In this document: positions 8,742 to 17,958 of the stretch, in pieces
Layout of the letters: each line of letters opens with the position of its first letter
Numbering within the stretch: position 1 is the stretch's first letter
Origin: Nitrospinia bacterium
GTDB lineage: Bacteria > Nitrospinota > Nitrospinia > Nitrospinales > JAJDAT01
Assembly (NCBI GenBank): GCA_029261715.1
Contig: JAJDAT010000008.1
Coordinates: forward strand, 1-64,000
Length of the DNA stretch: 64,000 bases
Direction of reading: 5' to 3'
Position numbers and translations under genes: made by a program
Notes under the pieces: model-generated
What the model was told of the DNA's origin: nothing
Seen by the model: only the letters and a program-made list of their open reading frames with translations
Databases searched by the model: none

Positions 8742-9389
8742 CTAAATCTTTCTTTTCAACTTAATAGTATCTCCATCTCCGTCTTTAGAGGAGGACTTTC
8801 CTTTTTTACCAGGAGCGACTGACTTTTTCCTTTTAATTTTTACTCCCGCTTTTTTCTTTTTAGGGCCTAATTTTTTGTGAAGATCAGTGCCTTTAAGATC
8901 AGATCCAGTAAAATCTGCGCCTTTTGTATTGGCCTTTTTAAATTTTGCCCCTTTTAACTTAGTATTACTAAAGATAGCCATACTGAGATCTGCGCCTGCG
9001 AAATCGATTCCGCGAATGTCGGCATCTGTAAAGTCGGCGCCGTTGAAATCGCCTTCCTTAAAGCAAGCTTTGAAAATAGGCGGGAACCGTTTAGTGGTAA
9101 AACAAAAACCGCTAATTTTAGCGCCTGCAAAGTTGGCTCCCACCAAGTTTGCGCCTTGTAAATTGGTTCCGCAAAGATTTGCTTTTTGAAGGTCGGCTCC
9201 GCTCATGTTTACGCCTCTTAAAATAGCTCCCTTTAAGTTCACTTTTTCAAAGCTACAAATCGTTAGGTTTGCCTCTTTAAAATCAATGAAAGATAAATCT
9301 TGCCCAGAGAAGTCAATTCCTGTGATGTTGATTTCTTCTGTGGAGCTGTTCAACATTTTTATTAATTCTTTTCGGGTCATTCTTGCCAT
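8742..9389 (-). CDS. Pentapeptide-repeat protein with basic tail
   Basis: About 150 residues are built from A(D/N)LxG-type pentapeptides (for example LKGAILRGVNMSGADLQKANL), which fold as a right-handed quadrilateral beta-helix. One interruption (CFTTKRFPPIFKACF) breaks the helix in the middle. The C-terminal 45 residues are very rich in Lys and Arg, which would suit binding to nucleic acid or another acidic partner. No signal peptide or membrane segment is seen, so it is probably cytoplasmic. Function is unknown. Confidence 0.8.
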   Translation of the reverse strand: MARMTRKELIKMLNSSTEEINITGIDFSGQDLSFIDFKEANLTICSFEKVNLKGAILRGVNMSGADLQKANLCGTNLQGANLVGANFAGAKISGFCFTTKRFPPIFKACFKEGDFNGADFTDADIRGIDFAGADLSMAIFSNTKLKGAKFKKANTKGADFTGSDLKGTDLHKKLGPKKKKAGVKIKRKKSVAPGKKGKSSSKDGDGDTIKLKRKI

Positions 9390-9533
9390 TTGCGGAAATC
9401 CATTTTATTTGTATATATGCTGTTGATTATGATGTTAAGAATCAGTTAGGTCTATTTATTAAACTTATCATTTGTTATAAATCTAAGGTATAATAAAAAG
9501 ATTTTTTAAATCAATCAATTATAACTTTTAAAA

Positions 9534-10157
9534 ATGTTAGTTGAACAAGAATTTCAATTCAAAAAAGCTCAAGTCGAAAGGTTTTTGGACGCGGAATTTG
9601 AGAAATGGTTTCCAAGCGACGCTAAGATTTCGCTTCGTCAAAGACAAAAGTTCATTGAGCACTGCAAAAGCCAAATAAAGGAGCAGTTTGGCTCCGATAT
9701 CCTGTGCGTTTTAAAATTTACAAAACAGGGTTTTGTCTCTTTTGTATTACCCCCGAAGATCGAGTCTACGGAAAAAGGCCGTGTTTTTCAATCATTTTCA
9801 TATCCTCATGTATTTTACACAACCCACTGTCTAGAACGCTTTAACCAAAGAATGGAAGTTGAAGAGAATGCGATTATTTTTTTAGATTCTCTTTTGAATG
9901 AGGCCATTGTCACTCATGGCGATCACGATGGATATTTGGTATGCTCTGAAGGTGTTTTTGCTTTTGAAGAAGAAAAAGACAGGTGGATTATTAAAACGTT
10001 TATAGGCTATGATTTGTTAACTGACGATCAAAAGAAAAGGTTCTTTAGTTTAAATGGGATATCCTTTTTACCTAAAGACATGATATCTCAAGGATTTGAA
10101 AGTGATTTTGCCATTTCTGATGAAATTGATGTCTTTCCTGAAGATCGTAAGTCATAA
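9534..10157 (+). CDS. Hypothetical protein
   Basis: A 207-residue soluble, acidic protein with no signal peptide or membrane segment that I recognise. Its middle contains an H-x-x-x-R-F-x-x-R segment (THCLERFNQRM) and a run of alternating hydrophobic residues. It lies 107 bp before ftsE on the same strand, with a -10-like TATAAT about 45 bp before its start. I cannot assign a family. Confidence 0.65.
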   Translation: MLVEQEFQFKKAQVERFLDAEFEKWFPSDAKISLRQRQKFIEHCKSQIKEQFGSDILCVLKFTKQGFVSFVLPPKIESTEKGRVFQSFSYPHVFYTTHCLERFNQRMEVEENAIIFLDSLLNEAIVTHGDHDGYLVCSEGVFAFEEEKDRWIIKTFIGYDLLTDDQKKRFFSLNGISFLPKDMISQGFESDFAISDEIDVFPEDRKS

Positions 10158-10264
10158 TTTTTAAAGACTTTCGGCGCTGATTACGAAAGTTTTCATACAT
10201 CTTCTTAACTTATCCGCACGTTCGCCTTTCAACCTTTCGATTTACCTAGAGTTAAACTCCTCAA

Positions 10265-10924
10265 ATGATTCAAATTTTCAATTTATATAAAACTTATAAA
10301 GGAAATACTCAGGCTCTCATTGATATTTCTCTAGAAATTAAGTCTGGGGAGTTTGTTTTTTTAACAGGACAAAGCGGAGCGGGTAAATCGACTTTACTGA
10401 AAATTTTGTACAGTTGGGAAAACTTTGACAAAGGGCAGATTCTTATAAATGGAATCAATATCGCCAAAATTCGAGAAGATAATCAATACACTTTACGAAG
10501 AAAAATAGGCGTGGTTTTCCAAGACTATAGGTTGTTACCTAGAAAAACGGTTTTTGAAAATATCTCATTTGCTCAAGAAGCGGTTGAATCTCCATCCGAA
10601 AGAATTCGGTTTAAGACCTGGGAAGCTTTAAAAAAAGTTGGACTGACGCAAAAAAAAGATTCTTTCCCTTTGCAATTAGCCGGAGGGGAACAACAAAGAG
10701 TTGCCATTGCGCGAGCGTTAGTTAACTCTCCTGAAATCCTTTTAGCGGATGAACCCACCGGTAATTTAGACCCAGAAATTGCTCTGGAAATACTAAAATT
10801 ATTCGAACATGCAAATAGTCAGGGTGTTACCGTTATTTTTGCCACGCATAGCGCGGAAATGTTAAAGGCAAGAGATTACCGTGTTATTAACCTTGGTAAA
10901 GGGCGATTAATTTCTACAAAGTAA
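10265..10924 (+). CDS. ftsE: Cell division ATP-binding protein FtsE
   Basis: FtsE is the ATPase of the FtsEX complex. It links the divisome to control of peptidoglycan hydrolases at the septum. The 219 residues contain Walker A (GQSGAGKST, residues 35-43), the ABC signature ([15 protein letters not shown]) and Walker B ([12 protein letters not shown]). ftsX starts 5 bp after its stop codon and an envC-like gene follows, giving the classic FtsE-FtsX-EnvC module. Confidence 0.95.
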   Translation: MIQIFNLYKTYKGNTQALIDISLEIKSGEFVFLTGQSGAGKSTLLKILYSWENFDKGQILINGINIAKIREDNQYTLRRKIGVVFQDYRLLPRKTVFENISFAQEAVESPSERIRFKTWEALKKVGLTQKKDSFPLQLAGGEQQRVAIARALVNSPEILLADEPTGNLDPEIALEILKLFEHANSQGVTVIFATHSAEMLKARDYRVINLGKGRLISTK

Positions 10925-10929
10925 ATTAA

Positions 10930-11832
10930 ATGAAACTGCTGACTAGAGCCTTCAGAATTGCGTTTTCAAATATCAAATCAAGTATTGATGTTTGCGCTGT
11001 TTCTGTTATCACCATCATGGTGGCCTTTTCTATTTTAGAATTATTCCTTTTAGTTTTTGCCAACCTTAATTCGCTTGTTGAAACTTGGAACAAACAAGTT
11101 CAACTAATTGTTTACCTAGATGATTCTGTTTCTAAAAAAGATCAAAGTACCTTAGAAAATTTAATCGCAAACAATAAAAACGTTCAAGCGACTTCGTTTG
11201 TATCTAAGGGACAGGCTTGGACAGACTTTAAAAAAACCTTTTCCGATAAAGCCGCCATATTAAACAGCTTAGGATTTAATCCTTTGCCAGCTTCTTTACG
11301 CCTACAATTTTCTTATTCCTCCGATAGGTTGAAAGCCATTCAAAAGTTTGCGAAAACTTTAGAAGCCCAGAATGGAGTAGAGTCCGTCGAATACGGAAAA
11401 AGCTGGATATTAAAGTTTGAAACCTTTTTAGCGTTTTTGCGTTTATTTCTGTTGGCTGTAGGAGGTTTGTTGATCGTGGGTTTGATCTTAATTATTTCAA
11501 ATACCATTAAGTTATCTATCTATTCCCGCAAAGAAGAAATCCAATTAATGGCTTTATTAGGGGCTCGCCCTAATTTTATTAAGTGGCCTTTTTTGATGGA
11601 AGGAATGTTGCAAGCATTGGTGGGAGCTCTTTTATCTTTGGGCGTAATAAAGATAGTTTATTTGTACATGAAAGTTCAGTTTCAAGACTCTATGGCCTCT
11701 CTATTTAGAGGGATATATATACAGTTTATTCCAGACAGCTTTGCTATATATATATTGGCTGGAAGCCTTTTTTCTGGATGGCTTGGTAGTTATATTTCTA
11801 TAAATCGATTTTTAAAATCTGAACTTAAATGA
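10930..11832 (+). CDS. ftsX: Cell division membrane protein FtsX
   Basis: FtsX is the permease-like partner of FtsE. Its 300 residues show the expected layout: a first membrane helix (about residues 20-43), a periplasmic loop of about 125 residues that contacts the murein activator, then three more helices in the C-terminal half. The gene starts 5 bp after ftsE and overlaps the next gene by 4 bp (ATGA), so the three are translated together. Confidence 0.93.
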   Translation: MKLLTRAFRIAFSNIKSSIDVCAVSVITIMVAFSILELFLLVFANLNSLVETWNKQVQLIVYLDDSVSKKDQSTLENLIANNKNVQATSFVSKGQAWTDFKKTFSDKAAILNSLGFNPLPASLRLQFSYSSDRLKAIQKFAKTLEAQNGVESVEYGKSWILKFETFLAFLRLFLLAVGGLLIVGLILIISNTIKLSIYSRKEEIQLMALLGARPNFIKWPFLMEGMLQALVGALLSLGVIKIVYLYMKVQFQDSMASLFRGIYIQFIPDSFAIYILAGSLFSGWLGSYISINRFLKSELK

Positions 11833-13013
11833 GTTTTTTTAAGTATTTCTTCCCAACTTGTTTCTTTCTTGTATTTTTCCTAAATACACCATTTGCTAAA
11901 ACGCCTTCTATTAATGACAAAGAGATTCAAGTTCTCTTGTCTGAAGAAAAGAAAGAACTTAATGCTCTCAAAAAAAGATTAAAGAAAGCGAATAAAAAGC
12001 TATCGTCGGTTCAGAAAAAAGAAGTTTCATTGCTTGAAACCCTAAGCCAAATGGAAGATCGTCTTAAGATTAGGGAAAGGGAGCTGGAGATTTTTAAATG
12101 GAATATTGAGATTAATAAAAGAAAAATCGGAAAACTTGAAACGTTAATCAACAAAACGGAAAAAAATATCCAGTTTCAAAAACAAGCCTTATCGAAATGG
12201 CTTCGCATTGTTTACAAAGAAGGCAAAGAGTATCCAGTTAGAGTTTTATTCTCTTCGAAGAACATTTCAGATCTTTTGCAAAGAGTCAAATACATGCAGT
12301 TAGTCGCGGAATACGATACGTCGCTTTTTAAAAGTTATGAAAGCAAACTTGAAAAGCTCCTTAAAGATAAAAAATCGTTGTTGCAAGTTCGTACTAATTT
12401 AATGTTATTAAAAAAAGACTCTGAAATTAAGAAAAAAGAGATTTCGGAGGAAGGACAAAAAAAACGATCATTTTTAGCTCGGTTAAAAAAAGAAAAGAAT
12501 TTAGGTTTACGCGTTCAAAAGGAATTACTCAGTTCTTCCAAAGTATTGAATAGAATTATTTCGTCTCAGGAAGAGAAACTGAAAGTCGGAGAGTCTTTTA
12601 ATCTTGCAGATCATAGGGGAAGGTTGTCTTTTCCAGTTAAAGGGAAAATATTAAATCGTTTTGGAAAAAAAAGGGACAAACGTTACGCTTCCTATGTTGT
12701 ATTGAATGGGATTAGTATTCAAACGGCAAAAAACACGCCAGTTCGTTCTGTGTACTCAGGGAAAGTTTTGTATACGGGGCAAGTAGACGGCTATGGAAAT
12801 TTAATCATCGTAGGCCATGGAGAGAAATATCATACAGTTTACGGCCATTTAAATAAAATTATTACAGCTCCAGGAAAATTAATCCGAAAAGGACAGATTA
12901 TTGGCAAATCTGGCGATACAGGTTCAATTGTGGGAGAATCTTTATACTTTGAACTAAGAAAAGATGGTAAAGCAATTAATCCTTCAGGTTGGTTTCGGAT
13001 GGCGAAAAAATAA
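11829..13013 (+). CDS. envC: EnvC-like murein hydrolase activator (degenerate M23/LytM)
   Basis: The 394-residue exported protein has a signal peptide, a long coiled coil (about residues 35-240, rich in Glu/Lys) and a C-terminal M23/LytM domain. In active M23 enzymes zinc is held by HxGxDI and HxHFE elements. Here the first reads LNGISI and the last reads ESLYFELR, so the ligands are missing; only the middle HGEKYHTVYGHL segment is conserved. This matches EnvC, which does not cleave but activates amidases. It is recruited by FtsEX, its upstream neighbours. Confidence 0.88.
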   Translation: MSFFKYFFPTCFFLVFFLNTPFAKTPSINDKEIQVLLSEEKKELNALKKRLKKANKKLSSVQKKEVSLLETLSQMEDRLKIRERELEIFKWNIEINKRKIGKLETLINKTEKNIQFQKQALSKWLRIVYKEGKEYPVRVLFSSKNISDLLQRVKYMQLVAEYDTSLFKSYESKLEKLLKDKKSLLQVRTNLMLLKKDSEIKKKEISEEGQKKRSFLARLKKEKNLGLRVQKELLSSSKVLNRIISSQEEKLKVGESFNLADHRGRLSFPVKGKILNRFGKKRDKRYASYVVLNGISIQTAKNTPVRSVYSGKVLYTGQVDGYGNLIIVGHGEKYHTVYGHLNKIITAPGKLIRKGQIIGKSGDTGSIVGESLYFELRKDGKAINPSGWFRMAKK

Positions 13014-13149
13014 AAACGTTAAAAATAAAAGCATTAACTACATTTGTTGTATAATACTTTTTCATAAATAGCGCGAAACATTCTTTAATTTTTGATTTAA
13101 TCAAATACAGATTAAATAGAATCTTTCAATTAAATTGGGAGCGACAGTC

Positions 13150-14604
13150 TTGAACATTCAGAAGCCCGGTTACAATCGAAGCAATGCCTTTTGGGGAGTT
13201 TTATTTTTTATTGGTTTTTTCGTAAGCGCTCTTGGCGTTACCGGAGTAGGAATCAATTCCTCATGGGCTCAATCTATCGTAACCGAAAAAGAAGATCCAA
13301 GAGATACTTATGAAAAACTTAAAGTTTTTTCGGAAATCATTTCGCTTTTAGAATCGAGTTATGTCGAGCCTATAGAATCCGAAGAATTGATAGATGGAGC
13401 AATTAGAGGGATGTTGAAATCCCTTGATCCACACACCACATATTTAAATCCTAAATCTTACAAAGATATGAGGGTTGAGACCTCTGGAAAGTTCGGCGGA
13501 CTAGGGATAGAGATTAGTATGCGTGATGGCATGTTAACGGTCGTTTCTCCTATTGAGGATACTCCCGCTGACCGCGTTGGGATTCTTGCTGGGGATAAAA
13601 TCATTCAAATCGAAGAAGATCCGACGCTTGATATGACCTTAGCCGACGCTGTAAATTTGTTGCGTGGAAAACCAGGCGAACCTATCGACATTACTGTTTT
13701 TAGGGAAGGCTTTACAGAGCCAAAAGAATTTACGATTATTCGCGACATCATTAAGGTAAAAAGCGTTAAACATAAAATTTATAATAAAGAAATTGGTTAC
13801 ATAAAAATTAGAAGTTTTTCAAAAAATACGGGTTCTGACTTAGATAAAGCTTTAGCGACTATTGCCGGAAAAGGAGTCAATCGTTTAGTTTTGGATTTAA
13901 GAAATAATCCTGGCGGTTTGTTAAATCAAGCAGTAGAAGTCGCTGATCGTTTCTTAGATAGCGAAAATTTAATTGTTTATACAAACGGTAGAAACGAAGA
14001 CCAAAATATGAGGTTTACGACCCGTAACCAGGCTAAAAAATATAACTTTCCAATGGTTATATTAGTTAATGGCGGTAGCGCAAGCGCCTCTGAAATTGTT
14101 TCGGGAGCTTTGCAGGATTTAGGACGGGCCATTGTGCTTGGCACTCAAACTTTTGGTAAAGGTTCGGTTCAAACCATTATTCCTCTTAGCGATGGTTCCG
14201 CATTACGTTTGACCACAGCGCGTTACTATACGCCAAGCGGTAGAGTCATTCAGGAAAACGGTATAGCTCCGGATATCTTGGTTGAACAACCGCTTGCCAA
14301 AGTTGCAAAAGACGATAAAGATAAAGTCAAAGAAGAAAGTGAAACTAAAAAGAAAATTAGAAGATTTTTAAGAGAAAAAGATTTAAAACAACATCTTAAA
14401 GGCAAGAAGGATAATAAGGATTCACTTGGGTCTTCAGAGCCTGTATCAGAAGAAGAAACGAAAAAAACAAAGGAGCTAGCAAGCTTGGAAGAAGACCTTA
14501 AAAAAGATTATCAACTTCAACAAGCGGTGTCTTTGTTAACAGGCTGGGATATTATGAAACAATTTTATAAGCCTAAAGTTTCTACGACGGCCATGGCCAA
14601 GTAA
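13150..14604 (+). CDS. ctpA: C-terminal processing peptidase (S41 family, PDZ)
   Basis: A periplasmic serine protease of the CtpA/Prc type, anchored or exported through one N-terminal hydrophobic segment. A PDZ domain (about residues 90-170, GLGIEISMRDG..., DTPADRVGILAGDKI) precedes the S41 core. The catalytic Ser is in GGSASASEIVSGAL and the catalytic Lys in GTQTFGKGSVQ. A Lys/Glu-rich linker follows at the C terminus. I choose the TTG at 13150 because GGGAG lies 8 nt upstream; a longer TTG start at 13135 is possible. The gene follows the envC-like gene, as in many division clusters. Confidence 0.93.
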   Translation: MNIQKPGYNRSNAFWGVLFFIGFFVSALGVTGVGINSSWAQSIVTEKEDPRDTYEKLKVFSEIISLLESSYVEPIESEELIDGAIRGMLKSLDPHTTYLNPKSYKDMRVETSGKFGGLGIEISMRDGMLTVVSPIEDTPADRVGILAGDKIIQIEEDPTLDMTLADAVNLLRGKPGEPIDITVFREGFTEPKEFTIIRDIIKVKSVKHKIYNKEIGYIKIRSFSKNTGSDLDKALATIAGKGVNRLVLDLRNNPGGLLNQAVEVADRFLDSENLIVYTNGRNEDQNMRFTTRNQAKKYNFPMVILVNGGSASASEIVSGALQDLGRAIVLGTQTFGKGSVQTIIPLSDGSALRLTTARYYTPSGRVIQENGIAPDILVEQPLAKVAKDDKDKVKEESETKKKIRRFLREKDLKQHLKGKKDNKDSLGSSEPVSEEETKKTKELASLEEDLKKDYQLQQAVSLLTGWDIMKQFYKPKVSTTAMAK

Positions 14605-14630
14605 CTCCTAATTTTCATTCCGATTATATA

Positions 14631-14667
14631 CGCCGCTGAAACGTGTTTTCAGCGGCGTTTTTTTTTA
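14631..14667 (+). terminator. Strong Rho-independent terminator after ctpA
   Basis: A hairpin of CGCCGCTGAAA and TTTTCAGCGGCG arms with a short loop is followed by a run of T residues. It lies 27 bp after the ctpA stop codon and separates the ftsE-ctpA unit from tsaD. Confidence 0.93.
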
Positions 14668-14693
14668 ACTTTCTAAATTGTTAGTCCTATCTT

Positions 14694-15722
14694 ATGCTTG
14701 TTCTTGGAATTGAAACTTCTTGCGATGACACATCCGCCGCCATTATCGATTCTGAAAAAGGAATCATTTCTAATGTTATCGCTAACCAAAATTCTGTTCA
14801 CGCTAAATATGGAGGCGTGGTCCCTGAGCTTGCAGGCAGATGCCATATTGAAAATATTCATGAAATAATTAATGGCGCTGTTAAAGAGGCAAAGATTGTT
14901 TTAAGCGATATAGATCTTTTAGCCGCTACACAAGGTCCAGGCTTGGTTGGTTCTTTATTGGTTGGAGTCAATGCCGCTAAAGGTTTAGCTTTTGCTTTAA
15001 ATAAACCTTTGATAGGAGTGAATCACTTAGAGGGACATTTACTCGCTATTTTTCTTCAAGAAGAAGTTCCATTCCCATTTTTAGCCCTAATTGTTTCTGG
15101 AGGGCATACTGATTTATACGTCGTTAAGGATTTTGGGGATTATGAAATCTTGGGTAGAACTCGCGATGACGCAGCAGGGGAATCTTTCGACAAAGTAGCG
15201 AAAATGTTAGGGTTAGGTTATCCAGGAGGACCTGAAATTCAGAAGATATCCAAATCAGGAAATCCAACAGCTATTAAGTTTCCACGTCCTTTGCCAAATA
15301 AAAAATCGATGGATTTTAGTTTTAGCGGTTTAAAAACGGCGGTAAGAACGCATTTAGAAAAAAGAGCTTCTGGAAAAATAGAAGAGTTTTCAATTCCGGA
15401 TATCGCGGCTTCTTTTCAAGAAGCGGTTACGGACGTTTTAGTTTCAAAGGCTATGTCTGCGGCTAAAGCTAACGATTTAGATCGCATTGTGGTTACTGGA
15501 GGCGTAGCAGCTAACGCTAATCTTCGATTAAAGATGACGGAAGCGGGGGAAGAAAACGGGATTACTGCGCATTTTCCTAAACCTGTATTGTGTACAGACA
15601 ATGCCGCGATGATTGCTTTGGCTGGATTAAAAAAATACCAAAGAAATCCAGACTTAGGAAACGATTATTTTGAACTAGACGCAAAAGCAAACTTACCTTT
15701 GACTGATTGTAAAGAACAGTAA
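14694..15722 (+). CDS. tsaD: tRNA N6-adenosine threonylcarbamoyltransferase
   Basis: TsaD (Kae1/Gcp family) transfers the threonylcarbamoyl group to A37 of ANN-decoding tRNAs, working with TsaB and TsaE. The 342 residues match the family. The metal-binding motif HLEGH (His111, His115) and the ASKHA nucleotide-binding elements (GIETSCDDT at the start, GGVAANANLR near the C terminus) are present. It begins 26 bp after the terminator and is followed after 7 bp by an epimerase gene. Confidence 0.96.
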   Translation: MLVLGIETSCDDTSAAIIDSEKGIISNVIANQNSVHAKYGGVVPELAGRCHIENIHEIINGAVKEAKIVLSDIDLLAATQGPGLVGSLLVGVNAAKGLAFALNKPLIGVNHLEGHLLAIFLQEEVPFPFLALIVSGGHTDLYVVKDFGDYEILGRTRDDAAGESFDKVAKMLGLGYPGGPEIQKISKSGNPTAIKFPRPLPNKKSMDFSFSGLKTAVRTHLEKRASGKIEEFSIPDIAASFQEAVTDVLVSKAMSAAKANDLDRIVVTGGVAANANLRLKMTEAGEENGITAHFPKPVLCTDNAAMIALAGLKKYQRNPDLGNDYFELDAKANLPLTDCKEQ

Positions 15723-15729
15723 AAAAACA

Positions 15730-16722
15730 ATGAGGGTTTTAGTTACTGGAGGAGGAGGGTTCTTAGGAGGAGCCTTAGTTAAACGGATATTGAATTTCGG
15801 ATACTCGGTGTCGGCCCTTGGTAGAAGGGAAATATCTAACTTGCCTTCCAGCGCCGAAGCAATTCAATGCGATCTTAAAGATAAGCACGCAACCGTGAGC
15901 GCCTGTAAAGGAATGGACGCGGTGTTTCATGTTGCGGCAATTCCTGGAGTTTGGGGAGACTCTAAAGATTTTTTCGATTCCAATGTAGAAGGAACTCGGA
16001 ATATTTTGGAAGGGTGTTTGCAAGCGGGCGTTAAAAAACTGATCTTCACAAGCTCACCTAGCGTTGTTTGTCATAATAAAGATATGGAGAATGCGGATGA
16101 AACAACGCCGTATCCCGCCAAATATCTATGCGACTATCCTCTAACCAAAGCTATTGCGGAACGCGAAGTTTTAGCGGCAAATAATAAAAACGGTTTGCGC
16201 ACCGTTTCTCTGAGACCTCATCTCATTTGGGGACCGGGAGATCCGCATTTGGTTCCAAGAATTATAGACCGAGCTAGAAAAGGTCGTTTAGCCAGGGTAG
16301 GCAAGGGCGCTAATAAAGTGGATATGACCTATATAGATAACGCGGTTGAAGCCCATATCTTAGCTTTCAAACGTTTGGGAGATGGGGCAGCAGTTGCGGG
16401 ACAAGCGTATTTTATAAGCGATGACGAACCTGTTAATTTATGGGATTGGATAGATAATTTATTGGCTCGTTTGGATATGCCTCCGGTTAAAAGAAACATT
16501 TCTTTTCGAGCGGCTAACGCCATTGGAACCACGTTGGAAATAATCTTTCGCGCTTTGGGTATAAAAAGCGAACCTCCGATGACCCGCTTTGTTGCTTCTC
16601 AGTTGGCGACATCTCACTATTTTAATATATCAAAAGCTAAACGAGATTTTGATTATAAGCCGGTAGTTAATCAAGAAGAAGGCTTGAATCGATTGATAGA
16701 AGTTATGCGTTGCGGTAGTTGA
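15730..16722 (+). CDS. NAD(P)-dependent epimerase / 3-beta-HSD-like reductase
   Basis: An extended short-chain dehydrogenase of 330 residues. The Rossmann motif is VTGGGGFLGGALV at residues 4-16. The catalytic Tyr-x-x-x-Lys is in DYPLTKAIAE, and SSPSVV supplies the Ser region. The C-terminal part resembles 3-beta-hydroxysteroid dehydrogenase/isomerase and OleD-type 2-alkyl-3-oxoalkanoate reductases. No oleA, oleB or oleC partner is nearby, so a substrate cannot be named. It follows tsaD by 7 bp and is probably co-transcribed. Confidence 0.82.
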   Translation: MRVLVTGGGGFLGGALVKRILNFGYSVSALGRREISNLPSSAEAIQCDLKDKHATVSACKGMDAVFHVAAIPGVWGDSKDFFDSNVEGTRNILEGCLQAGVKKLIFTSSPSVVCHNKDMENADETTPYPAKYLCDYPLTKAIAEREVLAANNKNGLRTVSLRPHLIWGPGDPHLVPRIIDRARKGRLARVGKGANKVDMTYIDNAVEAHILAFKRLGDGAAVAGQAYFISDDEPVNLWDWIDNLLARLDMPPVKRNISFRAANAIGTTLEIIFRALGIKSEPPMTRFVASQLATSHYFNISKAKRDFDYKPVVNQEEGLNRLIEVMRCGS

Positions 16723-16741
16723 TATCCGCCCTGACATTCGC

Positions 16742-17326
16742 TTATAGCCAGCTTTTAAACAGTTTTATTGTAAATGGCATAACCGCATAAGTCATTAAGA
16801 TCACTAACACGGCACAAACTATTGGCACGGATACTAGTTGGGGTAAACCCATTTTTGTGAGGAGTGGTTGCAAAACAGGAGGAACAATCATTATTAATGG
16901 CGTGATCGCTAGCCAAGTGATAGAGGCCATTTTATGTTTATTGGGAGGTACATGATAAGGAGCCTCCGGTAAAGTAAACCAATACTCCAACCCAGTTTGA
17001 TGTTCCCACGTCGATTTATCCTCGGTCAATGGTTCCAATTTATCTAAATACTTTTCGCGAATATCTGATTCGGTCCAGGTTTTTAAATTTTGATAATTAT
17101 TGAACCGCACAATAATGACATATTCTTTATCAGAATTGGAATGCGGTTCAATCACCTGCACACCCAGATAACCTTCATATTGACTGGCTTCTTGGTTGAT
17201 TCCTTTTAACCAATGTTTAAAATCGTTCTTATGGGTTTGTTTAATTTTATGAGTGATGATGACAGTGACTGGACCCTGGTTATTGCCAATATCTTCATCA
17301 CTCAAGTTTTCTTTAAAAGCGTTCAT
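16742..17326 (-). CDS. ABM-domain membrane protein
   Basis: The first ~110 residues form an antibiotic-biosynthesis-monooxygenase-type dimeric alpha-beta barrel (VTVIITHKIKQTHKNDFKHW..., YEGYLGVQVIEP, YVIIVRFNNYQNLKTW). The C terminus has two hydrophobic segments (about 130-150 and 160-185), so the domain is tethered to the inner membrane. It is the last gene of the tetR-pirin-isochorismatase operon, which suggests a role in quinone or aromatic compound stress. That role is inference. Confidence 0.75.
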   Translation of the reverse strand: MNAFKENLSDEDIGNNQGPVTVIITHKIKQTHKNDFKHWLKGINQEASQYEGYLGVQVIEPHSNSDKEYVIIVRFNNYQNLKTWTESDIREKYLDKLEPLTEDKSTWEHQTGLEYWFTLPEAPYHVPPNKHKMASITWLAITPLIMIVPPVLQPLLTKMGLPQLVSVPIVCAVLVILMTYAVMPFTIKLFKSWL

Positions 17327-17346
17327 AAATTATGATTGTTTTAAAA

Positions 17347-17937
17347 TTAACTTAATTCAGCATAAAGCTCACCCAGTACAGGCATGATTTTTGGTCCAGC
17401 GCCTTCGGCCCAGTTGTCCACCATTTCGGATAATATTTGTACGGTAGAAACCACGTTAATATTTGCTTGCCGCAACCGATCTAGCGCATAACTGTCCGAT
17501 GCTGGTGTAGCCGACCCCGAAGCATCTGCAACAACTTGAACCTCATATCCTTCATTGGTGGCATTGAGCGCGGGATACACTACGCATACTTCGGTCAAGA
17601 GACCAGCCATGATCAATTTCTTTTTCCCCGTATTCTCTATGGCCGCTTTGAAGTTTGGATCATCAAAAGCATCAACAATACCGGCCCGTTTAATTCTTGC
17701 GGCAAATTCTTCTGGAAATATTTCTTCAAGTTCCGGAAACAGAGGACCTTGAGGCTGATCCTCCATACTACTTGTCAATACAACTTTCATTCCTGCGGCT
17801 TTAGCTGCTTTAGCAAGCGCCAAAGTATTTCGTTTTACTTCATCATGAGGCGCTGAGTGCATCCAATTAATGGTCCCAACTTGATGATCAATTAATAGCA
17901 TTGCAGTATTTTTTGCATTAAATCTTTCATATGACAT
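17347..17937 (-). CDS. Isochorismatase-family cysteine hydrolase
   Basis: A 196-residue cytoplasmic hydrolase of the isochorismatase/nicotinamidase superfamily. The catalytic Asp17 lies in LLIDHQ, the catalytic Cys118 in GLLTEVCVVYPAL, and a Lys/Arg pair near 83-84 supplies the third position. A strong ribosome-binding site (AAGGAG) precedes the ATG. It is part of the TetR-regulated group with a pirin and an ABM protein. Sequence alone does not give the substrate; YcaC-like hydrolases are the closest type I recognise. Confidence 0.85.
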   Translation of the reverse strand: MSYERFNAKNTAMLLIDHQVGTINWMHSAPHDEVKRNTLALAKAAKAAGMKVVLTSSMEDQPQGPLFPELEEIFPEEFAARIKRAGIVDAFDDPNFKAAIENTGKKKLIMAGLLTEVCVVYPALNATNEGYEVQVVADASGSATPASDSYALDRLRQANINVVSTVQILSEMVDNWAEGAGPKIMPVLGELYAELS

Positions 17938-17958
17938 AACTCATCTCCTTTAATTTCA

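Noticed and set aside
11829-13013. Calling the envC-like gene an active M23 endopeptidase
   Set aside because: The zinc-ligand positions in the HxGxDI and HxHFE elements are replaced, so catalysis is unlikely.
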